DNA from: Clostridiales bacterium
Lineage (GTDB): Bacteria > Bacillota > Clostridia > Oscillospirales > Oscillospiraceae
DNA length: 64,000 bases
Assembly (NCBI GenBank): GCA_004558025.1
Contig: SFEG01000007.1
Coordinates: forward strand, 1-64,000
Direction of reading: 5' to 3'
The position numbers were made by a program, and so were the translations under genes. A model generated the notes under the pieces. That model saw only the letters and a list, made by a program, of their open reading frames with translations. It was not told the DNA's origin and ran no database searches. Shown piece after piece: positions 30,998 to 38,845 of this stretch. Positions within the stretch are counted from its first letter, which is position 1, and every line of letters starts with the position of its first letter.

Positions 30998-31801
30998 ATG
31001 AAATACGGCTTTATCGGGCTCGGCAACATGGCCGGAGCCATCATCGCGGGAATGGCCTCCTGCGGCAAGTTCAAAAACGACTATCTTTACGGCTATAACC
31101 GCAGCCAGGGCAAGACCCTTTCCCTCAAGGAAAAGCACGGGCTTATACCCTGCGCGACGGCTGCCGAGGTCGCGGAAAAGGCAGATGTCATCGTTCTCGC
31201 GGTAAAGCCCCAGGTGCTGCCCGAGGTGCTGCCGGAGATAGCAAAGAGCATCACCAAGGACAAGACGGTCATTACCATTGCCGCCGGAAAGGGAACCGAA
31301 TGGTATGAAGAGCGCCTTGCAAAGGGCGTGCCCATTGTGCGGGTTATGCCGAATATAAACGCGAAGGTCAAGGCCTCCGTTACCGCCATCTGCGGCGGCA
31401 AGGGCGCGACGAAGGACGATATCCGCATTGCCGACGGCATATTCTCCTCCGTCGGCAAGATATATCACATCGAGGAGAAAATGTTCCCGGCCTTCGGTGC
31501 GCTGGGCGGCGCGTCGGGCGCGTTCGTGCTGCTCTACATTGATGCCCTGGCCGAGGCCGGGGTGCGCGCGGGCTTTGCCCGCCCAATGGCCGAGGAGCTG
31601 GCCACCGCCACAGTCATGGGCAGCAGTGCCCTCGCCATGGACAGCGACGAGCATCCCATCGCTCTTATGAACCGCGTCTGCTCGCCCGGCGGCACGACCA
31701 TCGAGGGCGTTTGCAAGCTCAAGGAGCTCGGCTTCGAGACCGCCATTCAGCAGGCCCTCCAGGCCATAATCGAAAAAGACTTCTTTTTAGAGGCGAATTA
31801 A
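30998..31801 (+). CDS. proC: Pyrroline-5-carboxylate reductase
   Basis: A 267-residue enzyme for the last step of proline synthesis (P5C to proline with NAD(P)H). The Rossmann motif GFIGLGNMAGAIIAGM opens the protein. VIVLAVKPQVLPEVL, VRVMPNINAKVKASVTAIC and the C-terminal signature ALGGASGAFVLLYIDALAEAGVRAGF with SPGGTTIEGVCKLKELGF are typical. AAGGAG precedes the ATG. The last residues LEAN and the TAA stop are encoded by the edge of a MITE-like repeat (TTTTTAGAGGCGAATTAA), so the natural terminus was replaced or shifted. Confidence 0.97.
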   Translation: MKYGFIGLGNMAGAIIAGMASCGKFKNDYLYGYNRSQGKTLSLKEKHGLIPCATAAEVAEKADVIVLAVKPQVLPEVLPEIAKSITKDKTVITIAAGKGTEWYEERLAKGVPIVRVMPNINAKVKASVTAICGGKGATKDDIRIADGIFSSVGKIYHIEEKMFPAFGALGGASGAFVLLYIDALAEAGVRAGFARPMAEELATATVMGSSALAMDSDEHPIALMNRVCSPGGTTIEGVCKLKELGFETAIQQALQAIIEKDFFLEAN

Positions 31802-32040
31802 GGCTGTTACGAATACGGTGATTGAGGTAGCCCGGTATTGAGACGCTGGTGGAAACCTTAGCGTTTCGCTCCCCGAAGCTGCGGCGCGGATCGTGCGGCA
31901 GCCCGGTGTCGAAAGTGCCGACAAAACCGTAAGACTGCCGCTTACCATGAGTACGGCGCGAAACTCCCATCGCTCTCACGGGGTGCGAAATGCTATGTTT
32001 TATTCCGTTTTCCGATACCGGGCTGACGCAAACGAATATA
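31784..32040. repeat. MITE-like dispersed repeat, copy 12
   Basis: It starts TTTTTAGAGGCG inside the proC reading frame. Two left-arm-like units follow (AGCCCGGTATTGAGAC.., GCAGCCCGGTGTCGAAAGTG with GACAAAACCGTAAGACTGCC). It ends without a clear right edge near TTTTCCGATACCGGGCTGACG, about 20 bases before the metallopeptidase gene. It is the only content of the 243-base gap. Confidence 0.75.
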
Positions 32041-32044
32041 GTAA

Positions 32045-32674
32045 ATGACTAAGAAAGTAACCAGAAAAAGAGTAAAGAACCTCAGCATACGCATAACGCG
32101 CGAGGGCGAGGTGCTCGTCACCGCGCCGATCGGCATGCCCGACGAATATATAAACGCGTTTTTGCAAAAAAAGCGCGGCTGGATCGAAAAGCACCGCGCC
32201 GAGATGCTTGAAAAGTCAAAGCTGAGGCCGCATGAATATGTAAGCGGTGAAATGCTGCGTGTTCTCGGTGAGCCGTACACACTGCACGTCTTAGAAGGAA
32301 AAATGCCCAAGGCCGAGCTGCGCGGTGGCGAACTCGTGCTCACCGTGCGCCCCGGCAGCACGCCCGAGCAGCGCGAGGCGGTGCTGATCGAATTTTACCG
32401 TGCGATTCTGACTCCGATAGCGGAGGAATATCTTGAGCTTTGGGAGGAGCGGACCGGTCTGCGCTGCCGCGAGTGGCACACAAAAAAGATGAAAACGCGT
32501 TGGGGCAGCTGCAACGTTCCCGAGCGGAGGATATGGCTGAGCGTGTACCTTGCCGCCGAGCCGAGAGAGTTTATATCCAAGGTCGTCCTGCACGAGCTTG
32601 CGCACATCCGCTATCCCGGCCACGGCGCGGATTTCAAGGCGTTCATGAGCGAAAACTGGAATAAATACGTTTAA
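32045..32674 (+). CDS. YgjP/M48-type zinc metallopeptidase
   Basis: A 209-residue protein of the YgjP (DUF45, M48-like) group. The zinc site HELAHIRYPGHG appears near residue 182, with the second half of the ligand set in GADFKAFM. The upstream region has TRWGSCNVPERRIWLSVYLAAEPREFISKVVLHELAH as in YgjP. The cellular role is unknown; members may be housekeeping peptidases. ATG at 32045 has no recognisable ribosome site, because a repeat ends just upstream, which may lower its expression. Confidence 0.9.
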   Translation: MTKKVTRKRVKNLSIRITREGEVLVTAPIGMPDEYINAFLQKKRGWIEKHRAEMLEKSKLRPHEYVSGEMLRVLGEPYTLHVLEGKMPKAELRGGELVLTVRPGSTPEQREAVLIEFYRAILTPIAEEYLELWEERTGLRCREWHTKKMKTRWGSCNVPERRIWLSVYLAAEPREFISKVVLHELAHIRYPGHGADFKAFMSENWNKYV

Positions 32675-32695
32675 TAATAATTTAACAAAGAGGCA

Positions 32696-32734
32696 TTGAC
32701 AAGCCATAATAACAAGCGTTAAAATATTAACGCT
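32696..32734 (+). promoter_or_regulatory. Fe-alcohol dehydrogenase promoter with Rex-like operator
   Basis: TTGACA (32696-32701) and TAAAAT (32720-32725) with an 18-base spacer. The palindrome AGCGTTAA-AATA-TTAACGCT (32715-32734) covers the -10 box. Its GTTAA-N4-TTAAC core is that of the NADH-sensing repressor Rex. Rex control of alcohol dehydrogenases is established in Firmicutes; here it is inferred from the site alone. Confidence 0.65.
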
Positions 32735-32783
32735 CAAGGATGAGCATACTAAACTTGCTTATATCTGAAAGGAGAATATTATT

Positions 32784-33929
32784 ATGGCTAACAGGATAAT
32801 GCTCAATCAGACTTCATATCACGGCGCGGGCGCAGTCCGCGAGATACCGGGCGAGGTAAAGTCGCGCGGCTTCAAAAAGGCGCTGATCTGCTGCGGTCCG
32901 ACGCTTATAAAGCACGGCGTTATCGCCCATGTGACCGACATTCTGGACGAGGCGGGGCTTGAGTACGCGATTTATTCCGAGATTAAGCCCAACCCGACCA
33001 TCGAAAACGTTGTTGAGGGTGTTGCAGCCTTCAAGGCGGCGGGAGCCGACTATCTCATCGCAATCGGCGGCGGCTCGCCTATGGACACGTCCAAGGCCAT
33101 CGGCATCATCATAAATAACCCCGAGTTTGCCGACGTGCGCTCGCTCGAGGGCGTTGCGGACACGAAAAAGCCCTGCGTTCCCATCATCGCCATCCCGACG
33201 ACCGCCGGTACGGCAGCCGAGGTCACGATAAACTACGTCATCACCGATGTCGAGCGCAAGCGCAAATTCGTCTGCGTCGACCCGCACGACATGCCCATTA
33301 TCGCCGTCGTAGACCCGGAGATGATGAGCTCGATGCCCAAGGGACTGACGGCATCGACCGGCATGGACGCGCTGACCCACGCCATCGAGGGATACACGAC
33401 CAAGGCCGCGTGGGAGATGACGGACATGTTCCATCTCGAGGCGATAAAGCTCATCTCAAAGTACCTGCGCTCGTCGGTCGCCGGCGAGAAGGAGGGGCGC
33501 GAGGGCATGGCTCTCGGCCAGTACATTGCCGGTATGGGCTTTTCAAACGTCGGCCTCGGCATCGCCCACTCCATGGCGCACACGCTCGGCGCGGTCTACG
33601 ACACTCCGCACGGTGTCGCCTGTGCCATGATGCTGCCGATCGTTATGGAGTATAACGCTGATTTCACGGGCGAAAAGTACCGCGAGATCGCGCGTGCCAT
33701 GGGTGTCAAGGGCGTTGACGATATGTCGCAGGCCGAATACCGCCGCGCGGCGATCGACGCGGTAAAGCAGCTCTCGAAGGATGTCGGTATCCCCGAAAAG
33801 CTCGAAGCGCTCAAGGAAGAGGATCTGCCCTTCCTGGCCGAAAGCGCCTATGCCGACGCCTGCCGCCCCGGCAATCCCCGCGACACGAGCCCCGAGGAGC
33901 TCACCGAGCTGTTCCGCAAGCTCATGTAG
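32784..33929 (+). CDS. Iron-containing alcohol dehydrogenase
   Basis: A 381-residue group III (Fe-dependent) alcohol dehydrogenase of the FucO/1,3-propanediol/butanol dehydrogenase type. The NAD-binding GGGSPMDTSKAI, the TTAGTAAEVT loop, and metal ligands in TGMDALTHAIEGY, IAHSMAHTLGAVYDTPHG and MEYNADFT are visible. It reduces aldehydes to alcohols to regenerate NAD. AAAGGAG precedes the ATG. A Rex-like operator covers the promoter, matching a fermentative redox-balance role. The TAG stop is followed at once by a repeat edge. Confidence 0.95.
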   Translation: MANRIMLNQTSYHGAGAVREIPGEVKSRGFKKALICCGPTLIKHGVIAHVTDILDEAGLEYAIYSEIKPNPTIENVVEGVAAFKAAGADYLIAIGGGSPMDTSKAIGIIINNPEFADVRSLEGVADTKKPCVPIIAIPTTAGTAAEVTINYVITDVERKRKFVCVDPHDMPIIAVVDPEMMSSMPKGLTASTGMDALTHAIEGYTTKAAWEMTDMFHLEAIKLISKYLRSSVAGEKEGREGMALGQYIAGMGFSNVGLGIAHSMAHTLGAVYDTPHGVACAMMLPIVMEYNADFTGEKYREIARAMGVKGVDDMSQAEYRRAAIDAVKQLSKDVGIPEKLEALKEEDLPFLAESAYADACRPGNPRDTSPEELTELFRKLM

Positions 33930-34075
33930 TTTTAGAGGCGCACGTACGCAACTACCGATACGGTGATTGCGTTTGCCCGGTATCGGGATATCGGTGGAAA
34001 CCTTAAGGGTTCGCTCCCCAAAGCTGCGGTGCGGATTTTGCGCCGCGTTACGATGCTGAGGCTATCTATGTAGTT
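33930..34075. repeat. MITE-like dispersed repeat, copy 13 (left arm)
   Basis: TTTTAGAGGCGC begins right after the alcohol dehydrogenase stop. The arm continues with TGCCCGGTATCGGGATATCGG then TGGAAACCTTAAGGGTTCGC, as in copy 12. No right edge is seen. Confidence 0.75.
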
Positions 34076-34103
34076 TCTGGTCGGAACTATATATTAATAT
34101 AAG

Positions 34104-34146
34104 TGAAAAAAGAGAGTACAGATTTAATCTGGACTCTCTTTTTTGC
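34104..34146. terminator. Terminator between convergent genes
   Basis: The stem AAAAAAGAGAGT..ACTCTCTTTTTT is symmetrical, with A- and T-runs. It would serve the minus-strand EF-hand pseudogene. Confidence 0.75.
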
Positions 34147-34169
34147 ATTTGCGGCTATCAGTAACTATA

Positions 34170-34697
34170 TTACAGCAACAACTGTTCTCTAAATTCGTCC
34201 AGATCTTCCTGCTGCTTTTCAAGTTTGCTCGCCTCTTCTTCAAGCTCAGCTATAAGTGCGCTAAGTTCCTCGGATCTTTTGAACCAGGCATCAGAATCTT
34301 ATTTACTCTTAATGAGATGAACATCATTCGCAAGTACATTGACAGCTTCTTGAATCCCATCATGTCTATCCTGAAACTGCTCAACAGCTGCGATCAAGTC
34401 ATCACATTTATACTTAAGCTGCTCGACAATATCCTCGTTCAAATCTTCGTTGCAGCAGTCTTCCGTGAGGTTTGGGTCAAAATCGAACTCGTCAGATGAA
34501 AGGCGATCGCAGGCATTGTTATCTTTGGTACATTCCTCGAATATCCTATACGCAATATACTGCTCACCGAGATCGGTTTTGCCGTCACCGTTAAAGTCGA
34601 AAAAACCACCGAAAAAACCTTTATTCTTCCTGGCTATCCGTTTTGTCACTACTTTAATATCGTGTTTTACAGATGATGAAGCGCCTTTGCCAATCAA
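34170..34697 (-). pseudogene. EF-hand-containing protein interrupted by one stop codon
   Basis: The frame reads from a TTG at 34697 to a TAA at 34299 and, still in the same frame, continues with DSDAWFKRSEELSALIAELE and a coiled-coil tail ending REQLLL at 34170. A perfect EF-hand loop, DFNGDGKTDLGE, sits at about residues 34-45 after a short hydrophobic stretch. The single in-frame TAA suggests a recent nonsense mutation, though readthrough or a genuine short protein is possible. There is no ribosome site, and a terminator lies directly upstream of the start, so this gene probably has no own promoter. Confidence 0.6.
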
Positions 34698-34710
34698 AAG
34701 AATGATAATA

Positions 34711-34738
34711 AAAAGGCGCAGATGACATCTGCGCTTTT
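34711..34738 (-). terminator. Terminator of the 34746-35063 gene
   Basis: The stem GCGCAGATG/CATCTGCGC is followed on the minus strand by a TTTTT run. It lies 8 bases past the stop codon. Confidence 0.8.
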
Positions 34739-34745
34739 ACGCTGT

Positions 34746-35063
34746 TTACTTTATCGTTGCCCTTGCGTTGTCGAGGGTGATGACGATGCCGTTCTTGGCG
34801 GCGACCTCATTTACCTGTGCAACGAGCTTGGACGCGTAGACGTTCAGAAACTTGACCGTGAGCGCCTCCTTCTGCTTGGGGCTCATCGCGGCAAGGATGC
34901 CCTTGACGATCTTCTTTGAAAACTCGGGAGATGCGCCGACGCACTTGCGGATGAGGGGGTTGACGCCTTCGCTTTCGGACAGGATCTTTATCAAATCGGG
35001 CAGGAAAGTGTCGAGCGTTTCGGTATAGTCAAATTCGCTGACCTGCATAGTTAATTCAATCAT
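34746..35063 (-). CDS. Hypothetical protein, 105 residues
   Basis: A soluble, mostly helical protein that begins MIELTMQVSEFDYTETLDTF and ends VVITLDNARATIK-like (NGIVITLDNARATIK). I recognise no family. ATG at 35063 is supported by GGAGG 6 bases upstream; the longer frame to 35186 has no ribosome site. Its own terminator follows. It diverges from the tRNA cluster across 117 bases that hold the tRNA promoter. Confidence 0.75.
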   Translation of the reverse strand: MIELTMQVSEFDYTETLDTFLPDLIKILSESEGVNPLIRKCVGASPEFSKKIVKGILAAMSPKQKEALTVKFLNVYASKLVAQVNEVAAKNGIVITLDNARATIK

Positions 35064-35179
35064 TGCAAACCTCCGGTGAAATATACCTATATCTATAACA
35101 GATGCATTATACAAAAAAGAAAGAGAAATGGCAACTATAAATATTTTTTTGACTTTCAAAAGTTTTTGCGGCAAAAATA

Positions 35180-35208
35180 TTGACAATTAGCAAAAATGTT
35201 GTTATTAT
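35180..35208 (+). promoter_or_regulatory. tRNA cluster promoter
   Basis: TTGACA (35180-35185), 17 bases, TATTAT (35203-35208), 33 bases before the first tRNA. No other promoter is seen between the five tRNAs. Confidence 0.8.
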
Positions 35209-35240
35209 CTTTAAGCTGAACATTCAATGGGAGCGGCCAT

Positions 35241-35314
35241 GCGGGCGTAGTTCAATGGTAGAACACCAGCCTTCCAAGCTGGATACGTGGGTTCGATTCC
35301 CATCGCCCGCTCCA
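35241..35314 (+). tRNA. tRNA-Gly (anticodon TCC)
   Basis: A 74-base cloverleaf with acceptor GCGGGCG/CGCCCGC, anticodon loop CTTCCAA, T-loop TTCGATT and encoded CCA. Confidence 0.97.
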
Positions 35315-35329
35315 ACAAAGCGGAAATAT

Positions 35330-35406
35330 GCGCCAATAGCTCAGCAGGATAGAGCAACTGCCTTCTAAGCAGTAGGTCGGGGGTTCGAATCCCTCTTGGC
35401 GTGCCA
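35330..35406 (+). tRNA. tRNA-Arg (anticodon TCT)
   Basis: A 77-base cloverleaf with acceptor GCGCCAA/TTGGCGT, anticodon loop CTTCTAA, T-loop TTCGAAT and encoded CCA. Confidence 0.97.
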
Positions 35407-35418
35407 AAATAAAAATAT

Positions 35419-35496
35419 GGTGGGTATAGCTCAGCTGGTTAGAGCACCGGATTGTGGTTCCGGGTGTCGAGGGTTCGAATCCCTTTACCCACCCCA
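35419..35496 (+). tRNA. tRNA-His (anticodon GTG)
   Basis: Acceptor GTGGGTA/TACCCAC with the extra 5' G opposite C73 that marks tRNA-His, anticodon loop TTGTGGT, encoded CCA. A hairpin CACAGAGGCCGG/CCGGTCTCTGTG between this and the next tRNA (35502-35534) has no T-tract and may be a processing signal. Confidence 0.96.
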
Positions 35497-35556
35497 CAAG
35501 TCACAGAGGCCGGACAAAAGCCCGGTCTCTGTGTACAATAGAATAGATTTAGATGG

Positions 35557-35630
35557 TGGGATGTAGTGTAATGGTAACACCTCAGACTTTGACTCTGATA
35601 TAGTGGGTTCGAGTCCCGCCATCCCAGCCA
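35557..35630 (+). tRNA. tRNA-Gln (anticodon TTG)
   Basis: A 74-base cloverleaf with acceptor TGGGATG/CATCCCA, anticodon loop CTTTGAC, T-loop TTCGAGT and encoded CCA. Confidence 0.97.
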
Positions 35631-35635
35631 CACCT

Positions 35636-35711
35636 GCCCCAGTAGCTCAGTAGGCAGAGCACCTGCCTTTTAAGCAGGGTGTCCGGGGTTCGAATCCCCG
35701 CTGGAGCACCA
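35636..35711 (+). tRNA. tRNA-Lys (anticodon TTT)
   Basis: A 76-base cloverleaf with anticodon loop CTTTTAA and encoded CCA. The acceptor strands GCCCCAG and CTGGAGC leave a C-A mismatch at pair 3-70, unusual for a working tRNA. It is the last tRNA of the cluster. Confidence 0.94.
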
Positions 35712-35713
35712 GA

Positions 35714-35750
35714 ATAACTCTCACGCCGTTGGCGTGGGAGTTATTTTTAT
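35714..35750 (+). terminator. Terminator of the tRNA cluster
   Basis: The stem AACTCTCACGCC/GGCGTGGGAGTT is followed by ATTTTTAT. Beyond it, 35751-36000 holds an inverted tRNA-like fragment and AT-rich sequence without a recognisable gene. Confidence 0.85.
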
Positions 35751-36013
35751 TTGCGGGGATTCGAACCCGAAAGGGTCGGAGCGTAAAGAAAAGCTGCCGC
35801 TTTGGTTTTTGTTTGCGCCGTCAATTTTATCACCACATGCCTTTCCTGTGCGGGAAAATTCTGAAATCAGAATACCGCGCCCTGCTTTTGTATATTTTAT
35901 ATAATTCTGGTCAAAATTATTATAAAAAGTCATAATTGCATCGGAAAATAAAGGATGATAAAATAGTGTGGTAAATATAAGGAACTGCTGTATAGAAACA
36001 GGGAGGGAGCTTC

Positions 36014-36190
36014 GTGGATCAAATAAGCTTAAATCAACTTAACACAAATCTGATAACGACCCTGCTCCGCTACGTGGATGAATACAAATGGGGCTGGGGC
36101 ATAGCACGGCGGCAGTTAAGAATGCGCTTTAACGTGGATATCACCGTGCCGGAGCTGCAGAGGATATATAAACAGGCGAAAGTAAAATAA
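36014..36190 (+). CDS. Hypothetical small protein, 58 residues
   Basis: It starts at a GTG with GGGAGGGAG 5 bases upstream and ends before a shared terminator. The predicted product is short, polar and aromatic-rich (LLRYVDEYKWGWGIARRQLR, then FNVDITVPELQRIY). The ELQRIY end hints at a small helix-turn-helix-like fold, but I recognise no family. The good ribosome site and the terminator support it being real. Confidence 0.6.
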   Translation: MDQISLNQLNTNLITTLLRYVDEYKWGWGIARRQLRMRFNVDITVPELQRIYKQAKVK

Positions 36191-36196
36191 GATCCC

Positions 36197-36238
36197 AAAA
36201 AATCAGCCCCCGGCTATTGAGGTCGGGGGCTGATTTTG
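36197..36238. terminator. Bidirectional terminator between convergent genes
   Basis: The stem AAAATCAGCCCCCG/CGGGGGCTGATTTT. It lies just past the small-protein stop and 18 bases from the nucleotidyltransferase stop. Confidence 0.88.
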
Positions 36239-36255
36239 CTTAAAGATGTATTGCA

Positions 36256-37170
36256 TCATCCGCGCCAGAGGGTGGGGGGATATGTGCCGTTTTCGTGCAG
36301 GGCGGTGAGGGCGGCAACTGCGCCGGGCTTGTCCTCCTTGTACGTCAGGCCGAACCATAGGTCGTTGGTGCTCAGAACGGCGATCTTTATTTTTCTGCTG
36401 TCGGTGAGCTCGCCCATCATCGTCGGCAGAAGGCACTCGGCCTTGAGCTCGTCTGCCGGCAGGGCGGCGAGAAAATCGGCAAAATAGCGCTCCATGACCG
36501 GGAGTATATCCTGATGATAGCCCCAGAGGTTCATGGAAACAAAGGTGTCCGGAGGAAGTATCGGGCCGTTTTCGGACTCTGAGGTGTCGCGTATCGTGCC
36601 GTCGGGCATGACTTTTATCTTGTACGTCTCCTTAACTCCGGTGAGCAGACCGTTTTCCACCATGCAAACGCCGCGCGTGACCGTGCCGAAGGGGCTGACG
36701 GTGTTCTTGAGCCGGTAGGCCACCATGGCTGCGTCCTGCGCGCCGTGAAGCTCCTCGAGCTTTTTCGACATGACCCTGAATGCCTCCGCGCCGTAATAAT
36801 CGTCTGCATTCATGACGGCAAAGGGCGTTTTTATCAAGTCCTTTGCGCATATGACGGCGTGCACCGTGCCGAAGGGTTTTGTGCGGGAAGAAAACTCCGG
36901 GCGGCTTTCGGTGAAGCGATCCTGCGTCTGCATGGCGTAATCGATCTTTATGCCGGTGCTTTTCTCGATGCGGTCGCCGAAAAGCTCCTTTACATCGTCG
37001 TATATCTCGGGCTTTATTATGAGAACGATCTTATTGAAGCCGGCGTTTACGGCGTCGTATATGGCGTACTCCATGAGTATCTCGCCGTCGGGGCCGAGGC
37101 GCTCTATCTGTTTGACGCCGCCGTAGCGCGAGCCGAGTCCGGCTGCCATAACAACAATGGTCTTGTCCAT
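36256..37170 (-). CDS. Sugar-phosphate nucleotidyltransferase family protein
   Basis: A 304-residue NTP-transferase. The N-terminal MAAGLGSRYGGVKQIERLGPDGEILMEY is the pyrophosphorylase motif (GxGxRxGG..K), and MNADDYYG near 117 carries the metal-binding aspartates. It would couple a sugar phosphate with an NTP to give a sugar nucleotide, with base and sugar unknown. It differs from true GalU and GlmU by its C-terminal part. The ribosome site AGGAG lies upstream. It follows the lipase-like gene by 14 bases, so the two are probably cotranscribed. Confidence 0.88.
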   Translation of the reverse strand: MDKTIVVMAAGLGSRYGGVKQIERLGPDGEILMEYAIYDAVNAGFNKIVLIIKPEIYDDVKELFGDRIEKSTGIKIDYAMQTQDRFTESRPEFSSRTKPFGTVHAVICAKDLIKTPFAVMNADDYYGAEAFRVMSKKLEELHGAQDAAMVAYRLKNTVSPFGTVTRGVCMVENGLLTGVKETYKIKVMPDGTIRDTSESENGPILPPDTFVSMNLWGYHQDILPVMERYFADFLAALPADELKAECLLPTMMGELTDSRKIKIAVLSTNDLWFGLTYKEDKPGAVAALTALHENGTYPPTLWRG

Positions 37171-37184
37171 GATAAATCTCCTTT

Positions 37185-38645
37185 TTATTTAACTGATTCG
37201 CGGGGGTAGCTTCCGGCGCGGAAAAGATCCTCGGCAGGGGCGGCCTTGAGCCAGGCGAGGTAGGCCTCCGGCCAGTGCTGCTGGAGAATGAACGAATCGC
37301 CGCCGTGCTGATACGCGTCAATGATGAGTATAACGAGCTGCTCGTAAAAATAATCCTGCCCGCCGCCTGTGACCTTTGTGGCGGTGAACTTGGCAGCATA
37401 GCGGAAGAGTATTCCGAGGACCATGAATATGATCTCCGTCGCAGGCGATTTGTCGCCGGATTTGCGCTTTGATATCATTATGCCGAGGCGCTGCATTTTC
37501 TCGAGGCTGCCGAGCTCGTGCCAGTTGTCGATAAGCGAGCACAGCTCGTTTGCCATTTCCTCGTTTCCGTCGAGCAGGAAGTTTATGAACCTGCGCAGCT
37601 CGAACACGTTGCCGTGCATTTTGCTCCTCATGTAATCCATCGCAAGCTGCTGATATCCGTCGTCGCGGTATTTCTCCGGCGTGTCGAGCAGATCGTCGAT
37701 GTAATCGAAAAGCAGGTCGAGCGCGCGCTCCTGATCGTCGAGCGGGACATAGTCGGCCTCGACGCCGAGCTCCTGCATTATCTTTGCAAACTGCTCCTGC
37801 ATCTGGCCGAGAAGCCTTGTGTATTCGCCAAGGCCGCGCCGCGCCTTGCAGGGCACGATCATGTCCGTTCCGTAGCGCGTCAGCGTCCAGTACCTCAGCG
37901 GCATGCGCGGAACGACGTCCATTTCGGATATGATGTTGAATATGTTGTCGGTAAAGAGATCGGCATGGTCGAACACCGTCACGGGCGTTGCGAAGCTGTA
38001 GGCAAAAATATTGTCCTTGCCGATGCCGCTTTCAAAGGTCAGGCGCGCGCCGAGAAGATTCGTCACGGCGCCGCCGCGGCTGTATCCGCAGACCCAGAGC
38101 TTCACTCTGCCGAGGTCAAATCCGCGGCGTGAGAGATAGTCCGTGACCGCGTCATAGGCAATGTCGGCGGCTTTTTTGAAGCCCGCGGCGTGGTCGGGAT
38201 AAGCATCCTCCACCGCGTGCGCGTTGCTGACCCACTCGCCGCCGTATGCGTGACTGCGGATGACGACGGGGATGAGAAACGTGTCATCCGGAAGCTTCTT
38301 TGCCGCGATAATGTAGCCGCAGGTGTCCTCGCAGCTTTGCTGATCGCCGAATCGGAAGCTTTCTATCGTGCGGTCGTCGCAGCCGATGGCGTGCAGCGCG
38401 GCTCTCGTGTGCTTATCTCCGTCCTTTTTATAGGTAAATGCGCTCATCGTCAGTCCCAGCGACATTATGGCAAGCTCGTGATTATACGAGCAGGCCGAGC
38501 GCAGGAAATACGCGTCGGAGTATTTGAATTTGAGTTGTCCGATATCCTTCGGCTTTTCCTGCTTGGATATCATAACGTCGATCGACACCTCGCCGGAAAA
38601 CGGCGTTCCGTTAGTGCCGTCGAAATAAAATTTGAGATCGGTCAT
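37185..38645 (-). CDS. Class-3 lipase-like alpha/beta hydrolase
   Basis: A 486-residue cytosolic protein. The nucleophile elbow GYSRGGAV near residue 192 (KLWVCGYSRGGAVTNLLGARL) and downstream SFATPVTV plus the NIISEMDVVPRMPLRYWTLTRYG block follow the pattern of class-3 lipases (Ser-Asp-His with DxVxxxP). There is no signal peptide. Substrate is unknown; a lipid or acylated carbohydrate is plausible. ATG at 38645 has GGAGG 6 bases upstream. It is divergent from the transglutaminase operon. Confidence 0.82.
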   Translation of the reverse strand: MTDLKFYFDGTNGTPFSGEVSIDVMISKQEKPKDIGQLKFKYSDAYFLRSACSYNHELAIMSLGLTMSAFTYKKDGDKHTRAALHAIGCDDRTIESFRFGDQQSCEDTCGYIIAAKKLPDDTFLIPVVIRSHAYGGEWVSNAHAVEDAYPDHAAGFKKAADIAYDAVTDYLSRRGFDLGRVKLWVCGYSRGGAVTNLLGARLTFESGIGKDNIFAYSFATPVTVFDHADLFTDNIFNIISEMDVVPRMPLRYWTLTRYGTDMIVPCKARRGLGEYTRLLGQMQEQFAKIMQELGVEADYVPLDDQERALDLLFDYIDDLLDTPEKYRDDGYQQLAMDYMRSKMHGNVFELRRFINFLLDGNEEMANELCSLIDNWHELGSLEKMQRLGIMISKRKSGDKSPATEIIFMVLGILFRYAAKFTATKVTGGGQDYFYEQLVILIIDAYQHGGDSFILQQHWPEAYLAWLKAAPAEDLFRAGSYPRESVK

Positions 38646-38732
38646 CAAAAACCTCCGCGTGAATGTTTTTACTATTTCAGTATAATGGTTTTTGCCGCCA
38701 AGCGCAATAGTGGAAAATTCACAGTTTCGGTA

Positions 38733-38761
38733 TTGACACGGACGTGGCGGCAGGGTATATT
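38733..38761 (+). promoter_or_regulatory. Promoter of the transglutaminase-DHHW operon
   Basis: TTGACA (38733-38738), 17 bases, TATATT (38756-38761). The 10-mer CACAGTTTCG occurs both before (38720) and after (38782) it, 62 bases apart, possibly two binding sites of one regulator. Confidence 0.7.
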
Positions 38762-38845
38762 AACTGTGTTAACTCAAACCACACAGTTTCGAGGCGGAAC
38801 TTTTTCTGTTCCCAAACGTATTAATATCCTAAAGGAGCTGTTTTC

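Noticed and set aside
35252..35633. Open frames across the tRNA cluster on the minus strand
   Set aside because: They are translations of tRNA genes and their spacers, a known annotation artefact.
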